From NCBI GenBank assembly GCA_003503995.1, contig DOCA01000067.1, forward strand, positions 1-10,482: 10,482 nucleotides of DNA, read 5' to 3'. The number at the start of each line of letters is the position of its first letter. The first letter of the stretch is position 1. Below the pieces are notes generated by a model. It had not been told where the DNA came from. It saw nothing but the letters and a program-made list of their open reading frames with translations, and did not search any database. Below, one piece after another: positions 1 through 5,871 of this stretch. This DNA comes from Holosporales bacterium. Its GTDB lineage: Bacteria; Pseudomonadota; Alphaproteobacteria; Caedimonadales; UBA9215. A program made the position numbers and the translations under genes.

Positions 1-1
1 T

Positions 2-232
2 CGCCTGATTTTTCCTTTTATTTTAGGAGGAAGCCTCGCAGGGTGTGTTGGATCTCAATTTGTTGTGGATGATACAGATGATAAAGCAACTTTTCCAAGC
101 CTCCATGATGTGCCCGAACGTCCCGACCTACCTGATCGCTCTCACTACACAGATGTAAAAAACGAGCTTTCTTCCTCACAACAAGAAACCCTTGATGAAA
201 ATGAACGGTTGCGTAAAAAACATGGTTTATAG
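2..232 (+). CDS. Small lipoprotein, 3' end only (5' truncated by the window edge)
   Basis: The frame is open from base 2 to a TAG at 230-232, giving 76 residues with the start codon outside the window. The visible part opens with a hydrophobic stretch (LIFPFILGG) followed by SLAGC, a textbook lipobox with the Cys codon at 44-46. The precursor should therefore be cleaved by signal peptidase II and lipid-modified. Residue +2 is Val, so outer-membrane sorting is expected if Lol rules apply. The mature part is about 62 residues, polar and charged, with no further membrane segment. It carries FPSLHDVPERP, which resembles a Pro-rich FPxLxxVPxRP stretch I associate with small alphaproteobacterial envelope lipoproteins; I cannot name the family. 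The tail (ETLDENERLRKKHG) is probably helical. It converges on the M48 protease gene 73 bases downstream. Real coding is supported by the lipobox and the clean frame; the function is unknown. Confidence 0.7.
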   Translation, partial: RLIFPFILGGSLAGCVGSQFVVDDTDDKATFPSLHDVPERPDLPDRSHYTDVKNELSSSQQETLDENERLRKKHGL

Positions 233-305
233 AAATCTTCTTTGGCCATTGCAAGATAAATACGAAAAGAGACTTAATTTAAAAAACAAAGAACGTTTCC
301 TAAAA

Positions 306-1667
306 CTAACCTTGTTTCTTTTGCTCTTCTAAAATCATCTCAATAATATCATTTGCCCGCACAAGGACCGTTCTTTCTTTTGCAAGGTGCAAAGTGCGTT
401 TAGCCTGCGAGAGAGCCAACTCTAAATTACCAAGGGTGAGAGCTTTCTCCGACAAAGCTAGTGCAAGAAGACCTTTATTGCCTTGGCGACCATGGATCAC
501 AGCTAAAAAGTGCCAGGCCATAGGGTTTTTGTTCTCTTTTCGTAAAACAAGATGGAGCTCGCGCAGCTCCTTTGTCAGATCAACCTTGGGAAGTTCTAAA
601 GCAGCCTGCACGGCTGAGAGGCGAATAAGAGGGTTATTAGGCGCAAGGGAAAGAGCGCGTTGATAAGCTGCGTAAGCCTCGGCCACTTTACCATTTTCAA
701 AGAGAATTTGTCCTTTGAGTTCATGTAAATAAGGGTCTTTAGGGCTTTGATCCAACAGGGGGTTAAGCTCAATGAGGCTCTTTTGCAAATCACCATTTCG
801 ATAATACGCAATGGCTCTGGCATAACGATCAAGAGTTGTTGTTTTAGAAGGAGGGTGCTGAATCAAGGTTGTCATCGGTGAGTTCATGAAAGCTTTGATT
901 TTCACAACCATGCGATCAAATCGTTCATAGAGGCGACCCGGCAAGGGTTTCCCTTGTGTCTTTAATTTCCCTATGGCGCTGTTGAGCATATCAACACGAA
1001 GACTGGAAAGAGGGTGAGTGCGCATATAAGCATCTTGGCGATCAACGCCGCGTAATTCTTGTTTTGCAAGGTAAGCCATAAAACTTTCAAGACCTTTGGC
1101 CGTCCAGCCTAATTTATCAAGAAAACGAACCGCAGCTTGATCAGCGGAGGCTTCTTGGCCTTGGCTATAATGCATTAGAGATCCCATGGCAAGTTGTTGC
1201 CCTGCCATCATGGCCCCCATGGCGGCATCGGGAGAGCCTGCAATGGCAGCAACAATACCAAGCGCAGCCGAAGCCATAGCAATAAGTGAGGCACGATTAA
1301 TGCTGTCTTGAAAACGGGCCACATGCCCCAAGGAAAGGTGTCCTGCTTCGTGAGCTAATACACCAACAACTTCATCAAGGTTTTTTGCTTTCGTAATTAA
1401 AGACGTATTAATGAAGATAGAAAAATCAATACTAGCAGCCGCATTAATCTCAGAACTCGCGACAATATAAAGATTCAATAGCTTTGGATCAAGGCCAGCA
1501 ACTTTAAAAATAGGATGCATAATTTCAAGAAGAATTGCCTCTATTTCACTGTCACGGATGATATTGCCCTCTTGAATTGCAGGGGCACTCTGAGTACTTT
1601 TTAAAGTGAGGAAAAAGCACAATGAAAGAGTAAAAAAGAAAGAAGATTTAAAAGGATTTTTGAAAAT
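306..1667 (-). CDS. Exported M48-family zinc metalloprotease with C-terminal TPR-like repeats (BepA/YfgC-like)
   Basis: Periplasmic M48 peptidases of this type act in quality control and assembly of outer-membrane proteins in E. coli (BepA); the same role here is inferred. With the start at 1667 the protein has 453 residues. Residues 1-30 form a signal peptide: Lys at 3 and 7, a Phe/Leu-rich core, then a QSAPA c-region. IIRDSEIE at about 36-43 matches the family's usual opening. The zinc site is HEAGH at 106-110 with the third ligand Glu172 in an ExxAD context (Asp176), followed by THPLSSLR near 217. Residues from about 280 to 350 look like TPR helices (ALSLAPNNP), with a weaker helical region to about 440. 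No ATG or GTG lies in frame near the 5' end. ATT at 1667 has AAAGGAG 8 bases upstream, whereas the alternative TTG at 1622 has no Shine-Dalgarno and would remove the positive part of the signal peptide. It lies 82 bp downstream of rne on the same strand. Confidence 0.92.
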   Translation of the reverse strand: MFKNPFKSSFFFTLSLCFFLTLKSTQSAPAIQEGNIIRDSEIEAILLEIMHPIFKVAGLDPKLLNLYIVASSEINAAASIDFSIFINTSLITKAKNLDEVVGVLAHEAGHLSLGHVARFQDSINRASLIAMASAALGIVAAIAGSPDAAMGAMMAGQQLAMGSLMHYSQGQEASADQAAVRFLDKLGWTAKGLESFMAYLAKQELRGVDRQDAYMRTHPLSSLRVDMLNSAIGKLKTQGKPLPGRLYERFDRMVVKIKAFMNSPMTTLIQHPPSKTTTLDRYARAIAYYRNGDLQKSLIELNPLLDQSPKDPYLHELKGQILFENGKVAEAYAAYQRALSLAPNNPLIRLSAVQAALELPKVDLTKELRELHLVLRKENKNPMAWHFLAVIHGRQGNKGLLALALSEKALTLGNLELALSQAKRTLHLAKERTVLVRANDIIEMILEEQKKQG

Positions 1668-1675
1668 TTGAGGGG

Positions 1676-1682
1676 CTCCTTT
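1676..1682 (-). promoter_or_regulatory. Shine-Dalgarno AAAGGAG that selects an ATT start for the M48 gene
   Basis: On the minus strand AAAGGAG is followed by the 8-base spacer CCCCTCAA and then ATT at 1667-1665, in frame with the protease. It is a near-perfect anti-SD match at ideal spacing. The only conventional alternative start, TTG at 1622, is preceded by a pyrimidine-rich stretch with no Shine-Dalgarno. ATT initiation is known in E. coli for infC and pcnB; its use here is inference. Confidence 0.6.
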
Positions 1683-1711
1683 ATGGGGTTCAGTTCTTGG
1701 TTAACTAATTT

Positions 1712-1743
1712 AAAGGGGGGGGTAATCATACCCCTCTTTTTTT
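1712..1743. terminator. Hairpin between rne and the M48 gene, probable rne terminator or attenuator
   Basis: GGGGTA and TACCCC pair around an ATCA loop, and the stem can extend through further G-C and G-U pairs of a run of eight G's (1715-1722). On the plus strand it is followed by a T7 run (1737-1743). On the minus strand, the strand of rne, the tail after the stem is only TTTAAATT, a weaker terminator. It lies just after the rne stop. It may end rne transcripts, or allow partial read-through into the protease gene. Confidence 0.55.
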
Positions 1744-1749
1744 CTACCT

Positions 1750-4059
1750 TTATTCCAATAATTTCTTTAACCAGTTTTTGCGAGGGCGAGATGTTTTTTT
1801 CGTCTCACCAGGCACGATTGTATTACCATCTACATCTGGTTTTTTGGGAGGAAGCCTATTGCCATCTACATCTGCCTTTTTAGGGGAAGGCCGCCTAGGC
1901 AGCTTTTTTTCGGGATTCTTTTTATCCTCGCCTTTGTCAGACTTTATTGTAGGTGCTTGTTGAGCAGCAGCTGCGTCCTTAGGCTTAGCATCTCCAGTCG
2001 GCTTTGGTCCTTGAGGTCGTCTTCTAGGGGAAGAACGCCGCCTTGAATTTCTTCTAGGCTCTTCTTTCACGTCAGAGTCACTGGTAGCTGGCTTTGGTTT
2101 TGCTTCTCCATCATTTTCGGGTTTATTCTGAGAAGGACGATTCCCTCGACGATGATTTTGAGAGCGGCGTCTATTAGAACTTCCCTCTGTTTTTTTCTCA
2201 TCATCTGTGGCTGCTTTACCCGAATCACGTTGAGAATTCGTTTTCTTTTCAGCAGTCTCAGAACGATTTCGAGAGCGATTATCACGACGTCGTGGATTAT
2301 TTTGTTTTTTCTCTTTATCTTTCTCCTGCTTGATCTCTTGACCTTCTTGCAGATCGTTATCGTTCTCTGAACCTTTATTTTTGCGTTCTATTTGCATCAT
2401 TTTAAAATTAGGTGCGATAAGAGAGTGATCTCCTTCAATAATGATGTGCATTTCATGGCGCGCCTCAATATCAGCCAAGTGGTCACGTTTCTCATTCAAG
2501 ATATAAAAAGCAACATCCGTTGGCATGAGAGCCTTAATTTTGAGAGAGCGATTCGCGATACCTTCTTCATCAAGAGAGCGTAAAATAAGAAGAGCCATAG
2601 ATTCTGTTGAACGCACATGACCTGTTGCATGACAATGTGGACAAGGTTGAGAACTTGTCTCAAGCATGCTAGGACGCAGACGTTGACGTGAGAGCTCAAG
2701 AAGTCCAAAGGGAGAAATTTTACCCATTTGAACCCGTGCTCGATCATTCTTAAAGGACTCACGCACTTTGCGCTCCACCTGATGAACATGCTTGCGGTCG
2801 TCCATATCGATAAAGTCGATGACCACCAAACCAGCAAGATCTCGCAAACGAACTTGGCGTGCAATTTCAGCAGCTGCTTCAAGATTAGTATTAAGCGCTG
2901 TTTCTTCAATATGGCGCTCACGGGTTGCGCGTCCTGAGTTAATATCAATGGAAACAAGAGCTTCCGTTGGATTGATCACAATAGACCCACCAGAAGGCAA
3001 CATAACCGTTGAGTCGTGCATTTTTTCAATTTGATGCTCAACTTTATGTTGAATAAAAAGAGGGATCTTTTTATCTTTATATTGTTGAACGTTCTTTGCA
3101 TGGCTCGGCAGCAACTTTTTCATAAAGGCTTTAGCTGATTTATAACAGTCTTCGCCCGTTACAAGAATTTCACTAATTTCCTTAGAGTACTGATCCCGAA
3201 TAACGCGCTTAATGATACTATCTTCTTGATAGATCAAAGCCGGTGCAATGGACTTGAGAGTCAAATCTCGAATCTCGCTCCATTGGCGCGTTAAGTAGTC
3301 CGTATCTCTTTTGATCTCTGCTTTTGTGTGTCCTTGACCGGCTGTTCGAATGATAAGACCCATTTCCTTTGAAAGATTCAAAGCCGCCAGTGTTTCCCGC
3401 AAACTTTTCCGTTCTTTGGGGTTGGAGATTTTACGAGAAATTCCACCAGCTTGGGGAGAGTTAGGCATAAGAACGCAGTAACGTCCGGCAAGGGAAAGAT
3501 AAGTTGTGAGAGCGGCCCCTTTTTGGCCACGCTCTTCTTTCGTCACTTGAATTAAAAGGATTTGATTTTTATGAACAACTTCTTGAATTTTATACATTTT
3601 ATGAAGAGGAGGGCGGCGACGTCTTGCATCTTCACTGGGATCCTCGTCCGAGTGATCAACGCTTTCTCCAGCAATGGTTGAAACAGCTAGCTCAGAATCA
3701 CCTTCTGAATCCTCTTCTAACTCATCGGTTGCTTCAGGGTCTTCTTCTGTTTCCTTGGTCTCAACAACAGCATCAGCTAGCTTAGCTGCAAGGGCCTCTC
3801 GATCGGAAACAGGAATGCGAAAATAATCAGGGTGAATTTCACTGAAAGCCAGGAAACCATGACGATTGCCCCCATAATCAACAAAGGCAGCTTGTAAAGA
3901 AGGCTCAACCCGCATAACTTTCGCGAGATAGACATTTCCTTTAATGGTTTGTTTGTTTGTTGTTTCAATATCGTATTCGGTGAGACGGTTCTTTTCGTCG
4001 ATGAGAGCAACCCGCGTCTCTTCTTTGTGGGCTGCGTCAATTAATAGTTTTTTAGGCAT
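1750..4059 (-). CDS. rne: Ribonuclease E
   Basis: This endoribonuclease initiates mRNA decay and processes rRNA and tRNA precursors, as scaffold of the degradosome. The product is 769 residues, starting MPKKLLIDAAHKEETRV, the usual alphaproteobacterial opening. ATG 4059 has GGAG nine bases upstream; an in-frame ATG at 4095 would add an unrelated N-terminus. The S1 domain begins near residue 38 (IKGNVYLAKV) and is split by an acidic Glu/Asp insertion at about 98-148. The 5'-monophosphate sensor is Arg238-Thr239 (IIRTAGQG), the catalytic Mg-binding aspartates are Asp372 (SIDINSGRA) and Asp415 (VIDFIDMDD), and the Zn-link is CPHC (Cys473, Cys476). Spacing among these sites equals that between E. 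coli R169, D303, D346 and C404. Beyond about 560 the protein is low-complexity, rich in Arg, Lys, Pro and Asn, with a 12-residue tandem repeat, and ends RKNWLKKLLE. The tail is probably disordered and may bind RNA and partners. Confidence 0.97.
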   Translation of the reverse strand: MPKKLLIDAAHKEETRVALIDEKNRLTEYDIETTNKQTIKGNVYLAKVMRVEPSLQAAFVDYGGNRHGFLAFSEIHPDYFRIPVSDREALAAKLADAVVETKETEEDPEATDELEEDSEGDSELAVSTIAGESVDHSDEDPSEDARRRRPPLHKMYKIQEVVHKNQILLIQVTKEERGQKGAALTTYLSLAGRYCVLMPNSPQAGGISRKISNPKERKSLRETLAALNLSKEMGLIIRTAGQGHTKAEIKRDTDYLTRQWSEIRDLTLKSIAPALIYQEDSIIKRVIRDQYSKEISEILVTGEDCYKSAKAFMKKLLPSHAKNVQQYKDKKIPLFIQHKVEHQIEKMHDSTVMLPSGGSIVINPTEALVSIDINSGRATRERHIEETALNTNLEAAAEIARQVRLRDLAGLVVIDFIDMDDRKHVHQVERKVRESFKNDRARVQMGKISPFGLLELSRQRLRPSMLETSSQPCPHCHATGHVRSTESMALLILRSLDEEGIANRSLKIKALMPTDVAFYILNEKRDHLADIEARHEMHIIIEGDHSLIAPNFKMMQIERKNKGSENDNDLQEGQEIKQEKDKEKKQNNPRRRDNRSRNRSETAEKKTNSQRDSGKAATDDEKKTEGSSNRRRSQNHRRGNRPSQNKPENDGEAKPKPATSDSDVKEEPRRNSRRRSSPRRRPQGPKPTGDAKPKDAAAAQQAPTIKSDKGEDKKNPEKKLPRRPSPKKADVDGNRLPPKKPDVDGNTIVPGETKKTSRPRKNWLKKLLE
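1821..1892 (-). repeat. rne: Two tandem 36-bp units in the 3' end of rne
   Basis: CCATCTACATCTG recurs with a 36-base period (at 1826 and 1862 on the plus strand). It encodes two 12-residue units, KKADVDGNRLPP and KKPDVDGNTIVP, within the disordered tail of RNase E. The period is a multiple of three, so the copy number can change without a frameshift. Unit boundaries are approximate. Confidence 0.7.
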
Positions 4060-4155
4060 AGTACATAACTCCATTCCGGGACATTTGAAGGTCAAACATC
4101 ACCTTATTAAGGAGCTACTAGAGGATTAAAGAGGAAAGTCTTCTTTTGTAAAAAG

Positions 4156-4188
4156 GTATAGAAAATGCCTCAGGCAAGAACTCTATAC
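4156..4188. repeat. Inverted repeat GTATAGA...TCTATAC with nested GCC-TCA-GGC
   Basis: Seven-base arms at 4156-4162 and 4182-4188 enclose a smaller dyad, GCCTCAGGC (4167-4175), with almost the same centre. In RNA this is a two-level hairpin; as DNA it could be an operator. It lies 97-129 bases upstream of the rne start codon, so it would be in the rne leader if transcription begins further upstream. Confidence 0.5.
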
Positions 4189-4267
4189 AGTCGTCACAGT
4201 TTCAAAACTCTTGGGTAATAAGGCTCCCAAAAGCCCCTCGGCATGAGAGTCATTATGTCCATCATGG

Positions 4268-4300
4268 GGAAAGCTCGAGAGCTTTAGCTCTTTTCTTTCC
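4268..4300. repeat. Nested hairpin GGAAAG/CTTTCC around AGAGC-TTTA-GCTCT
   Basis: The outer 6-bp stem (4268-4273 with 4295-4300) and the inner 5-bp stem with a TTTA loop (4278-4282 with 4287-4291) are separated by an internal loop. An alternative fold, AAAGCTC/GAGCTTT, competes with it. There is no T-run directly after it on either strand, so it is not a simple terminator. A role in the rne leader is a guess. Confidence 0.45.
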
Positions 4301-4319
4301 GGAGAGTTCCTGTGTATTT

Positions 4320-4348
4320 TTGTTAACAAAAGCATTTAACTTTATAAA
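4320..4348 (+). promoter_or_regulatory. Candidate sigma-70-type promoter TTGTTA-N17-TATAAA
   Basis: TTGTTA (4320-4325) and TATAAA (4343-4348) have the ideal 17-base spacing on the plus strand. It would give amiC a leader of roughly 240 bases, or a very short RNA ending at the small hairpin plus T6 at 4381-4397. The region is AT-rich, so a chance match is quite possible. Confidence 0.3.
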
Positions 4349-4551
4349 CCTAGATTAATCTTAATAGCTCTGCTATTTTCAGTGCGGGCGCTTTTTTGTT
4401 CTTAATTTAAAGGCGCTGTATTTGAAATAGCGGTTAAAAATTCATGTGATCTTAATGTCACACGCAATAAAAATATTACCTTTTTACAGTAGTCTTTTTT
4501 TTCATAATTCACAACCATTTATTTTTTTCCTCTCTTTTGCAAAATCTCGGC

Positions 4552-4557
4552 TATACT
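4552..4557 (+). promoter_or_regulatory. Candidate -10 box (TATACT) of the amiC–mrcA promoter
   Basis: TATACT lies 39 bases before the chosen ATG of amiC and matches TATAAT at five of six positions. It would give a leader of about 30 bases. No good -35 hexamer is present at 16-18 bases, so the promoter may be weak or activator-dependent. Confidence 0.35.
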
Positions 4558-4596
4558 ACCTCTAAGAAAAAAAATCTCGATTAAACCTTGGCGAAG

Positions 4597-5859
4597 ATGG
4601 ATTTCAAATTAAGGACCTTAACTCTTTATTTTTTATGTCTTTTTGTGACAGTGGAAAAAGCAAATGCTTTTTCATTGCGCGAAGGAAACCATGAAAACTT
4701 CACCCGTATTGTCATTGAATCTGATAGAGGTGGAGGCTTAATTTCGAAACGTGCCCTTAATGAACAAACAATAGAGATCACCTTAAGAGCTGGATTGTGT
4801 CGAGATATAAAGAATCATCCCAAGATTCACTCTAAGATTGTGCGCCTCTGGCGTTTAAAAAATTTACCAAAAGGCCAATGTAAGGTTACTATTTCCCTTC
4901 GCAATAAAGCTCTCTTAAAGCGTGTTTTCTTATTGAAAAAAACTTCAAAATATCCTGCACGGGTCGTGATTGATATTGCACCACCGACTCTGCCTTCCAA
5001 GCGCCCTCTAAAGACAATCACTTCTAAAACTGCGCCCCTTTCTAAACCAACCCCTGAGGCAGCGTCTACTGTTACCCTTGAAACATGGCAAGAAGAACCC
5101 CCTCAAAAACCAGATTTCATGGTAGGGATTCCCCTTGGGAGAGGCGTGTTTTTTCACCCTCAACTTTATTCAAAACCTTTCAGGCCTACAATTGTTATTG
5201 ATCCTGGCCATGGAGGACATGATCCTGGATCTGTGAGCTGCCGTGGATATTTTGAAAAACATGTTACGCTAGAGGCTGCAAAAAATATTTCTACTGAGCT
5301 AAAAAAAACAGGACACTACCATGTGGTTTTAACCCGTCAAAAAGATGTGTTTGTGGCAAAGCGAGAGCGTTTTGCAAAGGCAAGAGAATCACAAGCTGAC
5401 TTTTTGATTTCAATTCATGCCGATAGTCACCCCTTAAAGAACCTAAGAGGCATAACGATCTATACTCTCTCTGCAAAAGCTTCCGATGCGGAAGCTGAAC
5501 GCCTTGCAAAGCAGGAAAATAAATCAGAATTTCTAGAAGATTTACAGTTCACGGAAAGTGCTACGAAAGATGTTTCGAACGTTTTAATTGACATAGCACA
5601 GAGAGGCTCAAAAAATACAGCCTTACAATTAGCAGAAAAAATTCATAGCTGTCTGGGGAAAAATAAAGTAGGAAAGTTAATGACATTGCGTTCTGCGGAT
5701 CTTGCTGTTTTAAAGGCCCCTGATACGCCGTCAATTCTTATAGAGTTGGGGTATCTTTCAAATGAAAAAGATGAGAAACTAGTCAGATCAGTTACTTACC
5801 AGAAGAAACTTGCCCAATCCCTTGTTGAGGCATTAGGACAATATTTTGACAAAATTTAA
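4597..5859 (+). CDS. amiC: N-acetylmuramoyl-L-alanine amidase, AMIN plus Amidase_3 (AmiC type)
   Basis: This zinc amidase hydrolyses the bond between MurNAc and L-alanine in periplasmic peptidoglycan during cell separation. From ATG 4597 it has 420 residues. Residues 1-24 are a signal peptide with ANA before the likely cleavage site. About 25-128 is an AMIN-like domain, which targets such amidases to the envelope and septum, followed by a Pro/Thr/Lys-rich linker (about 129-175). The catalytic domain starts near 196 with IVIDPGHGGHDPGS. Zinc ligands are His205, Glu220 (FEKHV) and His274 (SIHADS), and the catalytic Glu is Glu383 (ILIELGYLSN). The segment at about 295-335 (EAERLAKQEN and onward) matches the insertion that forms the autoinhibitory helix in AmiB/AmiC enzymes, so activation by an EnvC- or LytM-like factor is expected. 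TTG 4588 is an alternative start adding three residues; neither start has a strong Shine-Dalgarno. mrcA follows after 12 bases. Confidence 0.95.
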   Translation: MDFKLRTLTLYFLCLFVTVEKANAFSLREGNHENFTRIVIESDRGGGLISKRALNEQTIEITLRAGLCRDIKNHPKIHSKIVRLWRLKNLPKGQCKVTISLRNKALLKRVFLLKKTSKYPARVVIDIAPPTLPSKRPLKTITSKTAPLSKPTPEAASTVTLETWQEEPPQKPDFMVGIPLGRGVFFHPQLYSKPFRPTIVIDPGHGGHDPGSVSCRGYFEKHVTLEAAKNISTELKKTGHYHVVLTRQKDVFVAKRERFAKARESQADFLISIHADSHPLKNLRGITIYTLSAKASDAEAERLAKQENKSEFLEDLQFTESATKDVSNVLIDIAQRGSKNTALQLAEKIHSCLGKNKVGKLMTLRSADLAVLKAPDTPSILIELGYLSNEKDEKLVRSVTYQKKLAQSLVEALGQYFDKI

Positions 5860-5871
5860 AAGGAAAGAAGA

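Larger units (their letters stand above)
4060..4596. other. 537-bp gene-free divergent control region between rne and amiC
   Basis: No convincing ORF, tRNA or known RNA family is visible here. The region must contain the rne promoter and leader (minus strand) and the amiC promoter (plus strand). It contains four notable dyads. (1) Co-centred arms at 4156-4188. (2) A nested hairpin at 4268-4300. (3) AATAGC-TCT-GCTATT at 4363-4377. (4) TGTGA-N8-TCACA at 4445-4462. A possible plus-strand promoter lies at 4320-4348 and a short hairpin with T6 at 4381-4397. The amiC -10 candidate is at 4552-4557. RNase E is autoregulated through its 5' leader in E. coli; a similar role for these hairpins is only inferred. 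I found no convincing -35/-10 pair for rne. Confidence 0.6.

Noticed and set aside
18..254. Minus-strand ORF of 78 codons
   Set aside because: It lies antisense to the lipoprotein frame, which has a lipobox and sensible composition; the ORF itself has no recognisable feature.
1821..1892. Repeats considered as a CRISPR or regulatory repeat array
   Set aside because: There are only two units, with a 36-base period in frame inside the rne coding sequence; they are protein-level repeats.
4060..4095. Longer rne start at an ATG at 4095
   Set aside because: It would add 12 residues unlike any RNase E N-terminus, while ATG 4059 has a Shine-Dalgarno and gives the family's standard MPKKLLIDAA start.
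4131..4140. GAGGAAAGTC, resembling the conserved 5' element of RNase P RNA
   Set aside because: The following GGTAA, ACAGAAA and GTAAGAG-type elements and the overall fold are absent, and the region is too short before other signals.
4588..4596. TTG start for amiC three codons upstream
   Set aside because: Neither start has a strong Shine-Dalgarno; the ATG at 4597 gives a normal signal peptide and is the simpler choice, though TTG cannot be excluded.
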